Part shown: positions 14,123-22,076 of the stretch, piece by piece
How positions within the stretch are numbered: the first letter of the stretch is position 1
Layout: each line of letters begins with the position of its first letter
DNA from: Treponema sp.
GTDB taxonomy: Bacteria; Spirochaetota; Spirochaetia; Treponematales; Breznakiellaceae
Direction: 5' to 3'
DNA length: 22,340 nt
NCBI GenBank assembly: GCA_031263265.1
Contig: JAISGE010000014.1
Span: forward strand, 1 to 22,340
Made by a program: the position numbers and the translations under genes
The notes under the pieces: generated by a model
What the model saw: only the letters and a program-made list of their open reading frames with translations
What the model was told of the DNA's origin: nothing
Databases searched by the model: none

Positions 14123-15811
14123 TTACAGATCAAATTCTTGGTGGATATTGCCCTTCACCCTGATCTTGAGTGCAATACTAAAGGGGTTATTATCCAGGAG
14201 TGTCCGCTTAATCGCCAGCTTCGTATCCCTGGGGATGATGAAGTCAAAAACCGGGCTAAAGGGAAAGTTGGCCGGATCTTTGAGGTCCTCTCGGGTCAGT
14301 TGTATGCGACTGGCGCTTCCTGTCATACCCAGGATTGCCAAAGGCTGTTTGGCCTCTTGTTGTTCCAGGTTAGCATAGAGCTGGATCATTCCATCAAGGC
14401 CCAAGGCATTGTTGAGCGTAATATCTACGCTGATACTCTCCATGAAGTCAAAGGCATCTCCAGAAGCACCGGCATTAGACCGGCCAAACATATCCTTGTC
14501 CCCGAAATTCGGCATGTCAAACTCAGCCAAATCTTCCGCTAAATCTATGTCTTGTCCCGCGGTTAAGGCCAAGGGAATAACCATAGCTATAGCAGTCTTA
14601 AAGGCAATATTCCCTCCACGCAACATATCCGGAGTTACGATAAATTGCTTGATATCTATCTTATATTTAAAGCGCAAGGCTTCAGGATATGCATTAAATA
14701 CCTCGGTGAGTCCATCGCTTTCAAAAGACGCAGGCTGGGCAGTTAGATCCTGTTTAGGCTTATAGGGATTGGTAATTTCCGGCATCCCGGATCGCGCTAT
14801 AGCCGTATCTTTCTCCAAGGACTTCATGGTTTGTTCCCCATCCTTGAGGCTCTCTACATCAAGAGATAAGGTTATATTACCATCAGCAAACCAAAGGGCA
14901 GGACCATCTACATAGAGGTATAAGGGAATGGAATCAAAGCGCAATTTCCCGTTCAATAAGGACTCTTTTAACCCAGAAATGGTAAGCGCCTCAGCGTCTG
15001 AGTCTGGATAGGAACCTTGGGATGTAATCTCATTAGCCAAATTAAGTTCCACCTTGGACCAGTTAAAAATTATCTCCGGTTTAATCGTGATGTCTTTGGT
15101 ATCTACAATATCCTTAAAGCCCATAGTAATGGCGATATCAATCGTGATAATCCCCTGATCCGATGCAACAAGCTCAAATTCCCCACCGGTAAACGTCATC
15201 GCCCTGCCAAAGGTAATCTCGTGCTTTTCTTTGCGGACATCAAGATTCAGGGCCTTTGAGGTAACGGTAATATACTCCGGTATGGTCTTACTGCCGCTAC
15301 AGGTAAGGCTCAAGCCCGAGGCATTCCCCCAGACTTGCTGGATGTTCTCTTGTTCCAACCGTATCTCCCCGTTCAGTGGTATATCCAGGGGTTCAGGAAG
15401 ACTAAACGGCAACGGTAATGGGGGCAGTTGGGAAGCAAAAGATACCTTGGTGGGAAGCCCCTCAATCTGCTTGGAATTCATGGTGAGGGCAGTGTTATAC
15501 TCTGTCACTGCAATCTCGGTTTCTACCAAGGATCGATACATCAGGAATTTCTGGGTCTCCCGGTCCGTGGGATCAACATAATCATACAAGCCGTCCAAAC
15601 CCAGGGTATCCGCATCTATGGTTAGGGCATTTCTCAAGCTTTCCCCCAAGTTGTTGTTTGAACCCTTTAAGGGATCCCCCAAGGGGAGGTTTATCGTAGG
15701 ATTAGCCGTAACCCGCACCTTCTCAGGAAGCTGTTCCAAAGGTGAGGTACAGGCGTTTATCCAAACCACCACTGCAATCCAACATACGTATATAAACGCA
15801 TTTTTCGTCAT
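14123..15811 (-). CDS. Large lipoprotein of unknown function
   Basis: Predicted lipoprotein of 562 residues. ATG 15811 is preferred: AAAAGGA lies 8 bases upstream and a signal peptide begins immediately (MTKNAFIYVCWIAVVVWINA then Cys21). An in-frame ATG at 15922, itself preceded by GGAGATAAAGG, would add 37 charged residues ahead of the signal peptide and is unlikely for an exported protein. The mature part is rich in Ile/Leu beta-strands, with repeated phrases such as LPLPFSLPEPLDIPLNGEI and ITIDIAITMGF, and no cysteine-rich or catalytic motif. The composition suggests an extended beta-structure in the periplasm or on the inner face of the outer membrane. It heads a - strand gene set followed by two barrel genes; a joint role in the envelope is inference. 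Confidence 0.7.
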   Translation of the reverse strand: MTKNAFIYVCWIAVVVWINACTSPLEQLPEKVRVTANPTINLPLGDPLKGSNNNLGESLRNALTIDADTLGLDGLYDYVDPTDRETQKFLMYRSLVETEIAVTEYNTALTMNSKQIEGLPTKVSFASQLPPLPLPFSLPEPLDIPLNGEIRLEQENIQQVWGNASGLSLTCSGSKTIPEYITVTSKALNLDVRKEKHEITFGRAMTFTGGEFELVASDQGIITIDIAITMGFKDIVDTKDITIKPEIIFNWSKVELNLANEITSQGSYPDSDAEALTISGLKESLLNGKLRFDSIPLYLYVDGPALWFADGNITLSLDVESLKDGEQTMKSLEKDTAIARSGMPEITNPYKPKQDLTAQPASFESDGLTEVFNAYPEALRFKYKIDIKQFIVTPDMLRGGNIAFKTAIAMVIPLALTAGQDIDLAEDLAEFDMPNFGDKDMFGRSNAGASGDAFDFMESISVDITLNNALGLDGMIQLYANLEQQEAKQPLAILGMTGSASRIQLTREDLKDPANFPFSPVFDFIIPRDTKLAIKRTLLDNNPFSIALKIRVKGNIHQEFDL

Positions 15812-15943
15812 TGTGTAATCCTTTTGTAATCGTTTCCGGTCAAGCACTACCTGCCGTATCGTCTCAAACATCAACCGTACCTGGTTGAGTATCTGCCTCC
15901 CATAACACCTCACCACCCCCATCCTTTATCTCCTCTGAAAATC

Positions 15944-16093
15944 CTATCTTCCGTATCCAATGCGCCCATGATCCCTCTCCGAAATGGTCCCCAGTAGCTC
16001 TTCCACACGTTCAAGGATTTTTATTGTCTGAGCCTGTTTTCTGACTAATTCTTGTAAATTTTTCTCTTCCCTACGCTCTTTTTTACTATATTT
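15944..16093 (-). other. Possible small coiled-coil frame or gene remnant
   Basis: An open frame of 49 codons with protein-like content: LQELVRKQAQTIKILERVEE followed by LLGTISERDHGRIGYGR and a TAG stop. Heptad-spaced Leu, Ile and Val suggest a coiled coil. It is preceded in frame by a stop and has no ATG, TTG or early GTG start, so it is either the decayed 3' end of a gene or chance. It ends 21 bases before an in-frame upstream ATG of the large lipoprotein frame. Confidence 0.3.
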
Positions 16094-16100
16094 CTACCGT

Positions 16101-16106
16101 ATTATA
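16101..16106 (-). promoter_or_regulatory. Candidate -10 box for the envelope gene cluster
   Basis: On the - strand the sequence reads TATAAT, about 290 bases before the lipoprotein start. The -35 position at the right spacing (TCAGCA) is poor. It is the best -10 box seen on this strand upstream of the cluster. Confidence 0.3.
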
Positions 16107-16495
16107 CAATAGAATATAGAATTTGCTGATTTTTTGGTACGTAAGAAATGAGCAGGCTGGGTTTATTTCTTACTATCCTTACTAACTCATTATTTTGTAA
16201 GGAAATAAAAATTTCTATGTGTTTATTCTATAATAAAGCAACTGTCCTTGTTTTTAATAATAAAGTCAGTTTCTCAGGCTAAAGCCTGGTGAAACTACGT
16301 TCTTTACAGATTACGGTTTCAAAACTAAAGTTTTAAAAATAACTGCTATAAATAAATATCACGCAAATAAAATGGTAAAACAAGCCTCTTTTTTGCTGCA
16401 CGGGGAAACTGATAGAAATGGTAAAGCAGGGGAAGTGAATTTACGCGGCATACCTGCCAGAGGGTGAGCGGGCACTGGTCACAGCAAACGATACC
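16107..16495. other. A/T-rich divergent intergenic region with several palindromes
   Basis: No gene was recognised. It contains GTAAGAAAT/ATTTCTTAC (16141-16149 and 16165-16173, 15-base loop). A second hairpin pairs AGTTTC-T-CAGGC with GCCTG-GT-GAAACT around a TAAA loop (16268-16296). A third pairs AAAAC with GTTTT around another TAAA loop (16321-16334). No T runs follow them, so they look like extragenic palindromes rather than terminators. Confidence 0.5.
16268..16296. repeat. Extragenic palindrome with AGTTTC...GAAACT ends
   Basis: An 11-base-pair stem with a small internal loop and a TAAA tetraloop. The outer arms AGTTTC/GAAACT, and the preceding GTC, match the outer part of the inverted repeat at 11146-11185. 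This suggests two members of one dispersed palindrome family. Confidence 0.4.
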
Positions 16496-16524
16496 TTGAC
16501 GATATTCCTTTTAGCCTATATAAT
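16496..16524 (+). promoter_or_regulatory. Sigma-70 type promoter of the rnf operon
   Basis: -35 TTGACG (16496-16501) and -10 TATAAT (16519-16524) with exactly 17 bases between them. The start site would be near 16531, leaving a leader of about 170 bases before rnfC. It shares its -35 box with the promoter at 207, a common sequence, so this alone does not show shared control. Confidence 0.75.
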
Positions 16525-16646
16525 AAGACTACAGTAACAGCCTAACTAAATGGCCTATCGTGAGAGTCTAACCCAATGACCTGTGGTATCGTTTAAAAAT
16601 CGTATCATTAAACCCTATTCAACATGCCGCATGATGTACTGAGTCC

Positions 16647-16689
16647 GAACCTTACACGTAGGTTCCGAGGATGTAAGGGGTACTTTTTT
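16647..16689 (+). promoter_or_regulatory. Structured rnf leader with two competing hairpins
   Basis: GAACCT (16647-16652) can pair with AGGTTC (16660-16665), or CCTTACA (16650-16656) can pair with TGTAAGG (16672-16678). The two stems share bases and exclude each other. The second is followed five bases later by six Ts (16684-16689) just before the rnfC ribosome site, so it resembles a weak terminator. This is the layout of an attenuator. I did not recognise a known riboswitch. Confidence 0.4.
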
Positions 16690-16703
16690 AAGGAGGATTT
16701 ATA

Positions 16704-18092
16704 GTGACCGTAAGTACATTTAAACGGGGATTGCACGTTCCCACCAGGAAAACCGCTACTGAAGGTAAACCGGTTGAACTGGTGCCCACACCGAAACAGG
16801 TGGTTATACCCATTAACCAGCATTTCGGTGCCCCGAATCAGAGTTTAGTGCAAGTGGGTGATGCGGTAAAGCGCGGGCAAAAGATTGCTGATGCAGTAAG
16901 TCCCGGGCCTATGACCGTACCAGTCCATGCTTCGATTACCGGGATAGTCAAGAAAATCGAGCCGCGGACCCAATCAAACAACAGCGAAGGGCTTTGTATT
17001 GTTATCGAAGCCGAGGGCCCAGATGAAAACCCAGAAGGCGAATTTATGCAGCCCTTGGATCCTTTTGCCTGTACCAAAGAGGAGGCCCTCAAGCGGATCC
17101 GGGACGCGGGTATAACCGGCATGGGGGGAGCCGGGTTCCCTGCTCATGTCAAGCTATCCCCACCGCCGAATAAGGCCATTGATTTCATCATTGCAGACGG
17201 TGCGGAATGTGAACCGTATCTCACCACCGACGAGGCAGTCATCACCGAGAAGCCCCACTTGTTGATCAAGGGCTTGGCCATAATTATGAAAATTACCGGG
17301 GTCAAGAAGGCTATCATCGGTATGGAGGATAATAAGGCAAAGCTTGTTCCCCTGTTGGAACAGGAAATTCGGCTGGGGGCGTATCAGGGGGAAATCTCCG
17401 TGGGTCTCTGTAAGACCCTCTATCCGCAAGGGGGCGAAAAGATGCTCATCAACGCCCTGACCGGTCGAGAAGTGCCTTCTGCCGGGCTTCCCATGGATGC
17501 GGGTTGTATTGTCCAGAACGTAGGAACCCTGGTGGCCATAGCTGAAGCGTTTACCCTGGGGAAGCCTTTGATTGACCGGGACTTGACCGTAAGCGGCGGG
17601 GCATGCAAAACCCCGAAAAATATCCGGGCGCCTATTGGAACCTTGCTCCCGGATCTGCCCCCGGCATTTATGGATATTGAGTACTCCCGGCTCAAAAAAA
17701 TTCTTTTCGGCGGGCCTATGATGGGCTTTGCAGTCCCCACCATAGCGATTCCGATTCAGAAAAACACCTCGGGGATCATCCTTATGACCGCTGAAGAAAC
17801 CTGCACTATCTTGGAAACCCCGTGTATCCATTGTGCCCGGTGTATTAGGAACTGTCCATGCAGGCTTTCTCCGGCGATTATGCATGAGAGCCTGGAAGCA
17901 GGGGATCTGGATTATGCGGTGAAGGCGGGCCTTATGGATTGTATTGAGTGCGGCAGTTGTTCTTTTATATGTCCTGCCCGGATCAAACTCGTTCAGCGTT
18001 TCAGAGTTGGGAAGGGACGTTTACGGGCCAGGCAACAGGCTGCGCAAGCTGCAGCGGCAAAAGCCGCAGCTTCCGCAAAACCTAAGTCATGA
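16704..18092 (+). CDS. rnfC: Rnf complex subunit RnfC
   Basis: Peripheral subunit of the Rnf complex, which couples electron flow between ferredoxin and NAD+ to Na+ or H+ movement across the inner membrane. RnfC carries the NADH/FMN site and two 4Fe-4S clusters. 462 residues, GTG start 8 bases after AAGGAGGA. Visible are GITGMGGAGFPAHVKL, the run ADGAECEPYLTTDE typical of the NuoF-like fold, and cluster motifs CIHCARCIRNCPC (from residue 374) and CIECGSCSFICPA (from 413). The first motif has an extra Cys where Met is usual. A short Ala/Lys tail ends the protein. It is first in the rnfCDGEAB order found in clostridia, acetogens and treponemes. Confidence 0.95.
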   Translation: MTVSTFKRGLHVPTRKTATEGKPVELVPTPKQVVIPINQHFGAPNQSLVQVGDAVKRGQKIADAVSPGPMTVPVHASITGIVKKIEPRTQSNNSEGLCIVIEAEGPDENPEGEFMQPLDPFACTKEEALKRIRDAGITGMGGAGFPAHVKLSPPPNKAIDFIIADGAECEPYLTTDEAVITEKPHLLIKGLAIIMKITGVKKAIIGMEDNKAKLVPLLEQEIRLGAYQGEISVGLCKTLYPQGGEKMLINALTGREVPSAGLPMDAGCIVQNVGTLVAIAEAFTLGKPLIDRDLTVSGGACKTPKNIRAPIGTLLPDLPPAFMDIEYSRLKKILFGGPMMGFAVPTIAIPIQKNTSGIILMTAEETCTILETPCIHCARCIRNCPCRLSPAIMHESLEAGDLDYAVKAGLMDCIECGSCSFICPARIKLVQRFRVGKGRLRARQQAAQAAAAKAAASAKPKS

Positions 18093-18150
18093 TGAGGTAC
18101 GTTCTCTAGTAACGCGTTTTTTGAGTGTATTTTTTATAGTGCTTAACAGT

Positions 18151-18208
18151 AAGGAATTTTCTATGACAGAAAATACGGAAAATAAAGGAATTTTCTATGA
18201 CGGAAAAT
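18151..18208 (+). repeat. Direct repeat of the rnfD translation start region
   Basis: A 24-base segment containing AAGGAA and an ATG occurs twice (18151-18174 and 18185-18208) with one mismatch and a 34-base period. The second copy is the real rnfD start region. Because the period is not a multiple of three, the first ATG lies in another frame. Confidence 0.85.
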
Positions 18209-18210
18209 GA
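18163..18210 (+). CDS. Possible 15-residue upstream peptide overlapping the rnfD start
   Basis: ATG 18163, with the same AAGGAA spacing as rnfD, encodes MTENTENKGIFYDGK and stops at TGA 18208-18210, inside rnfD. It begins like RnfD itself (MTEN) because the start region is duplicated. If translated, its ribosomes would end 9 bases past the rnfD start and could couple or reduce rnfD translation. It may be only a by-product of the duplication. Confidence 0.4.
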   Translation: MTENTENKGIFYDGK

Positions 18211-19222
18211 ACAGTCATCCCTGATCCTGGCATCAAGTCCTCATATCGCTTCGCCGGTTGCCACTACGCAGCTCATGACTCATGTGCTTATTGCCTTGGC
18301 CCCGGTTTCAGTTTTCGGGGTGGTCATCTTCGGATTACCCGCGCTCTTAACCATTATAGTGGCGGTAGCCGCGGCGGTGCTTGCAGAAGCATGTTTCCGG
18401 TCTATTATGAAACAGGACATCCGCATCAAGGATCGTTCCGCCGCAGTAACTGGGCTGCTTTTGGCCCTGGTGCTTCCTCCGGGAACACCCCTGTGGATTA
18501 CCGCCTTAGGTTCGATCTTTGCCATTGTAGTGGCCAAGGAATTCTTTGGAGGCTTGGGGGCCAATGTGTTTAATCCGGCCCTTATCGGCAGGGCATTTCT
18601 CATTATGAGCTTCCCCGCTGCCATTACCACCTGGCATGGAGCCGTTGGTTTTGGTACCGCTCTCACCGATGCAGTTACTACGGCCACACCCCTTAACATC
18701 ATCAAGCAGGAGGGATCCCTCGTGGATGTAGGGGTATCCTTGGGCTTAAGCCCATCAGCGGATTACGGGTCAGTGATGGGTATCCTATTTTTGGGTAAGC
18801 ATGGAGGCTGTATTGGGGAAACCTCAATCCTGTTGATCCTGGTAGGGGCTGGGTATCTCCTGGCTACCAAGACCATTGATTGGCGGGCCCCGGTTGCCAT
18901 GATCGGAGCCACGATCCTCAGTTCCCTGGTTTTGGGTATGGATCCGCTCTTTGCGGTTTTAAGCGGCGGCGTGCTTTTTGGCGCGGTCTTCATGGCCACC
19001 GATTATGTGTCTGCTCCCCTCACCGCTTATGGTAAGCTCATCTTTGGTTTTGGTGCAGGACTCATCACCGTGCTTATCAGGAAATGGGGCAACTTCCCCG
19101 AAGGGGTTACCTATGGGCTGCTCATCATGAACGCCTGTACTCCCTTCTTAAACCGCTTATTACAGAAGAAATACGGCTTTGTGCCGAAGCCCAAAGGAGC
19201 AAAAAAGGGGGCAGGGAAATGA
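18197..19222 (+). CDS. rnfD: Rnf complex subunit RnfD
   Basis: Integral membrane subunit, 341 residues with multiple transmembrane helices; carries a covalently bound FMN in the Na+/H+-pumping Rnf complex. The FMN-attachment region DAVTTATPL (Thr161 the likely attachment site) is present, along with DRSAAVTGLLLALVLPPG and GGLGANVFNPALIGRAF, both typical of the RnfD/NqrB family. ATG 18197 follows AAGGAA. The gap to rnfC is 104 bases, the widest in the operon, and contains the duplicated start region. It overlaps rnfG by ATGA. Confidence 0.95.
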   Translation: MTENEQSSLILASSPHIASPVATTQLMTHVLIALAPVSVFGVVIFGLPALLTIIVAVAAAVLAEACFRSIMKQDIRIKDRSAAVTGLLLALVLPPGTPLWITALGSIFAIVVAKEFFGGLGANVFNPALIGRAFLIMSFPAAITTWHGAVGFGTALTDAVTTATPLNIIKQEGSLVDVGVSLGLSPSADYGSVMGILFLGKHGGCIGETSILLILVGAGYLLATKTIDWRAPVAMIGATILSSLVLGMDPLFAVLSGGVLFGAVFMATDYVSAPLTAYGKLIFGFGAGLITVLIRKWGNFPEGVTYGLLIMNACTPFLNRLLQKKYGFVPKPKGAKKGAGK

Positions 19223-19818
19223 AAGGTATGGTGAAATTGGGCATTGTATTGGCCCTTTATACCACTGCCGCGTGTGTAGGGCTTGCTTTTGTGTATTCCG
19301 CTACCAGCGAGACCATTGCAATGCGGCAGCAAGCGGATTTGGAAGCAGCCTTGAAGGAACTGTTTCCTGAGGGAGATGCTTTTAAGGATATTACCGGTAC
19401 CATTACGAGTCTCAATCCTGCAGTAGCCTTTGAAACCCAATATGAGGTACGCAAAGGCACGGCCCTTATCGGCGCTGCGATTCAGGCTGCTACCGCCAGT
19501 TACGGTGGGACCCTCAAGGTCCTGGTGGGCATTGCCGCAGACGGGAGGATAAGCCGCGTGAAGATCCTGGAACATCAGGATACCCCGGGGCTGGGGGCAA
19601 ACGCCGCTTCTCCCACCTACTACGTGAATAAGCCTGAGAAAATAAGTTTCTATGGTCAATTCGCGGGCAAGTCCGTGAAGGATCCCTTTGAGGTAAAAGG
19701 GGATGTGGTGGCTATTACCGCTTCCACTATTACTAGCCAGGCCGTTACTATCGCGGTTAAGGCTTCAGCCGACGCAGCGGTGGGATGGTTCGCAGCTCAG
19801 ACAGGAGGCGCGCAATGA
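19219..19818 (+). CDS. rnfG: Rnf complex subunit RnfG
   Basis: Membrane-anchored periplasmic flavoprotein subunit, 199 residues. ATG 19219 overlaps the rnfD stop (ATGA) and has a G-rich ribosome site; the frame is open further upstream but only inside rnfD. One N-terminal helix (LGIVLALYTTAACVGLAFV) anchors it. The C-terminal FMN-binding motif reads ASTITSQAV, where the family has (S/D)GATxTSxAV; the predicted flavin-linked Thr170 is kept, but the Gly is Ala and the Ala is Ser. HQDTPGLGANA is also typical of RnfG/NqrC. It overlaps rnfE by ATGA. Confidence 0.93.
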   Translation: MKGMVKLGIVLALYTTAACVGLAFVYSATSETIAMRQQADLEAALKELFPEGDAFKDITGTITSLNPAVAFETQYEVRKGTALIGAAIQAATASYGGTLKVLVGIAADGRISRVKILEHQDTPGLGANAASPTYYVNKPEKISFYGQFAGKSVKDPFEVKGDVVAITASTITSQAVTIAVKASADAAVGWFAAQTGGAQ

Positions 19819-20447
19819 AACGCCTAATTCAGATCTTTACCAATGGGATTATACAGGAAAATCCTCTGCTTACCCTGATGATTGGGCTTTGTTCATCCTT
19901 GGCAGTAACTACCGCAGTGGCCAACGGCATCGGCATGGGCCTTTCCATGACCTTTGTGCTGCTCATGTCGGAGATGGTGATAAGTCTTTTCAAAAAACTT
20001 ATCCCTGAATCGGTCCGGATTCCGGTGTTCATCATTGTGATTGCCGCGTTTACCACGGTGATTGACTATGTGCTCAAGGCGTATTTCCCGGATCTGTCCA
20101 AGGCTATGGGGGTTTTCATTCCCCTTATTGTGGTAAACTGCATCATCATGGGCCGGGTTGAATCTTTTGCTTCTAAACAGGCCGTAAGTGATGTGATCCC
20201 CGATGCTTTGGGTATGGGCTTAGGATATACCTGGGTTTTAACCGGCATATCCATAATCCGGGAAATTCTGGGAAGCGGTACGCTTTTGGGCTTCCAAGTC
20301 CTTCCCGAGAGTTTTCAGCCGATTCTGTTTTTTGTGATGCCCCCGGGAGGCTTTTTTGTGTTCGCCTTTTTTATCAGTCTGAACTTCCTCATCAAATCTA
20401 GGCTTAAACCGCAAGAAACGGAAAAAATCAAGGAGGAACAAGCATGA
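19815..20447 (+). CDS. rnfE: Rnf complex subunit RnfE
   Basis: Integral membrane subunit of the NqrD/RnfE family, 210 residues. ATG 19815 overlaps the rnfG stop and follows AGGAGG; the longer frame from 19785 lies inside rnfG. Family-typical stretches are NPLLTLMIGLCSSLAVTT and SVRIPVFIIVIAAFTTVIDY, followed by IPLIVVNCIIMGR and FFVMPPGGFF. Together with RnfA it forms the membrane core that holds the buried iron-sulfur centre in Rnf/Nqr complexes. It overlaps rnfA by ATGA. Confidence 0.95.
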   Translation: MKRLIQIFTNGIIQENPLLTLMIGLCSSLAVTTAVANGIGMGLSMTFVLLMSEMVISLFKKLIPESVRIPVFIIVIAAFTTVIDYVLKAYFPDLSKAMGVFIPLIVVNCIIMGRVESFASKQAVSDVIPDALGMGLGYTWVLTGISIIREILGSGTLLGFQVLPESFQPILFFVMPPGGFFVFAFFISLNFLIKSRLKPQETEKIKEEQA

Positions 20448-21019
20448 CCTTGTTTAAGATATTTATCTCTGCATTTCTGATTAACAACGTGATCCTTATG
20501 CGGTTCCTGGCGCTCTGCCCCTTCATCGGGATGAGTACCGATGAGGATAAGTCCATCGGTATGGGCTTGGCAGTTACGTTTGTTACGGTATTGGCCACCT
20601 GTGTTACCTGGCCTATCTTCAAGTTCATTCTGGAACCCCTAGGTCTGGCCTTCCTGCAGCTTCTCGTGTTCATCCTGGTTATCGCGGCCTTGGTTCAGTT
20701 AGTGGAATTTTACCTTAAAAAGTCGGCTCCGGCCCTGTATTCTGCTATGGGGATTTACTTCGCCCTGATTACCACTAACTGCGCCATTCTGGCGGTTACC
20801 CTGGATGTTATTTCCAATGGATATACCTTTGTGGAATCCCTGGTATTTGCCGTTGGCGTGGCCCTTGGCTTCCTGTTATCCCTCCTCCTCCTCGCGGGGA
20901 TCCGGAAACGGATCAGGACCAGTCCTATCCCATCTTTCTTGAAAGGAGCTCCCATACTGTTTGTTACCGCGTGTCTCCTTTCCATGGCCTTTAGTGGTTT
21001 TTCCGGTCTGGTTAAATAG
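20444..21019 (+). CDS. rnfA: Rnf complex subunit RnfA
   Basis: Integral membrane subunit of the NqrE/RnfA family, 191 residues, about six helices, homologous to RnfE in inverted topology. Family signatures are NNVILMRFLALCPFIGMS near the N-terminus (with the cysteine expected to ligate the intramembrane cluster) and LITTNCAILAVTL in the middle. ATG 20444 overlaps the rnfE stop and follows AAGGAGGAA. The gap to rnfB is 9 bases. Confidence 0.95.
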   Translation: MTLFKIFISAFLINNVILMRFLALCPFIGMSTDEDKSIGMGLAVTFVTVLATCVTWPIFKFILEPLGLAFLQLLVFILVIAALVQLVEFYLKKSAPALYSAMGIYFALITTNCAILAVTLDVISNGYTFVESLVFAVGVALGFLLSLLLLAGIRKRIRTSPIPSFLKGAPILFVTACLLSMAFSGFSGLVK

Positions 21020-21028
21020 GAGGTTACG

Positions 21029-21832
21029 ATGATTGTTGTAGTTACCGCAGTTTTTGCCTTGATCTTAGCGTTTGTCCTGGGTTTAGCCTTGGGCTTTTTC
21101 CGGGAATTCTTTGCCGTTGCAGAGGATCCCCTCAAAGGTCAAGTTCGGGAATGTCTTCCTGGGGCCAACTGCGGGGCATGTGGATTTCCAGGCTGCGACG
21201 GGTATGCCGCGGCAGTGGCCGCAGGTACTGCAGAAATAAACCGTTGTTCAGTAGGGGGAGCGGCAACTGCGGAAAAACTCGCTGCCCTCATTGGGGGGGA
21301 TGCTTCGGTGATTCCGGTGGTGGCGGTTTTGGCCTGTCAAGGTTCTAAGGAACATGCTCCGCTCAAGGGATCCTATTGGGGCATTCCGACCTGCCGAGGG
21401 GCAAAACTCTCTGCAGGAGGTACGAAGCTCTGTTCCTGGGGCTGTCTGGGATTTGGGGATTGCACCAAAGTCTGTCAATTCGGTGCAATCAGCATCGGGG
21501 ATGATGGATTACCCCATATTGATGGAGCTAAATGTACCGGGTGTAAATGCTGTATTGCAGAATGTCCCCAGCAGGTCCTCAGGGAGATTCCCAAGGAGCG
21601 GAATGGGACCATGCCTTTCTGTTCCAACCGGAATCCCATCAAGACGATGGTGAAAAAGACCTGCAAGGTAGGGTGTATTAAATGCGGGCTGTGTGTGAAA
21701 AACTGCCCTGAAAAGTGCATCGTCATGGACAAAGGTATCCCCCTGGTGGATTATGCCAAATGTATCTCCTGCGGGACCTGTGTGGCTAAATGCCCTGCCA
21801 AGGTATTCAAAGTGCTCCCCCATAGTGCATAA
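21029..21832 (+). CDS. rnfB: Rnf complex subunit RnfB, ferredoxin-binding polyferredoxin
   Basis: Entry or exit point for ferredoxin electrons; 267 residues. One N-terminal helix (about 2-24) anchors it, followed by the RnfB-type cluster motif GANCGACGFPGC (Cys48, 51, 56, with Cys74). The C-terminal half carries ferredoxin-like motifs: CSWGCLGFGDCTKVCQ, CTGCKCCIAECP, CIKCGLCVKNCPEKC and CISCGTCVAKCPA. The second has an additional cysteine between the normal ligands. The start ATG 21029 follows GGAGG. It is last in the operon and followed by a strong hairpin. With the nitrogenase-like genes nearby, Rnf is a plausible source of reduced ferredoxin; that link is inference. Confidence 0.95.
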   Translation: MIVVVTAVFALILAFVLGLALGFFREFFAVAEDPLKGQVRECLPGANCGACGFPGCDGYAAAVAAGTAEINRCSVGGAATAEKLAALIGGDASVIPVVAVLACQGSKEHAPLKGSYWGIPTCRGAKLSAGGTKLCSWGCLGFGDCTKVCQFGAISIGDDGLPHIDGAKCTGCKCCIAECPQQVLREIPKERNGTMPFCSNRNPIKTMVKKTCKVGCIKCGLCVKNCPEKCIVMDKGIPLVDYAKCISCGTCVAKCPAKVFKVLPHSA

Positions 21833-21867
21833 CGGTATGATCGAGGCTGTGCCATAGCCGACATAGC

Positions 21868-21905
21868 GGGGCTTGTCCTGTTTGCCCACCTGAGGGACAA
21901 GCCCC
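21868..21905 (+). terminator. Strong hairpin 36 bases after rnfB
   Basis: GGGGCTTGTCC (21868-21878) pairs perfectly with GGACAAGCCCC (21895-21905) around a 16-base loop. It is followed by TTATG, not a T run, so it may stop transcription with help or protect the rnf message end. A smaller TGCAG/CTGCA stem follows at 21909-21925. Confidence 0.5.
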
Positions 21906-22076
21906 TTATGCAGGCTTTTACTGCACTGCTTGAGCACATAGCGTCTAAACGTCATGCAGACACTTGATAAACCAGCCTAAGTCATAGAGGAGGAAGCCCG
22001 GTACTGTCAACAAGTTAAGGGCGCCCTCCAGGGCATCGGTGTTTATTTTTGTCAGCGTCAAAATTCCTTTTTTTTA

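Noticed and set aside
16531..16703. FMN riboswitch upstream of rnf
   Set aside because: The conserved FMN-aptamer blocks could not be found; only simple competing stems are visible.
17154..17885. 243-codon reverse-strand frame inside rnfC
   Set aside because: It is a shadow of a conserved gene; its composition (many His, Arg, Gly, Gln) is typical of antisense frames.
18121..18140. Promoter between rnfC and rnfD (TTGAGT and TATAGT)
   Set aside because: The boxes are only 8 bases apart, too close for a sigma-70 promoter.
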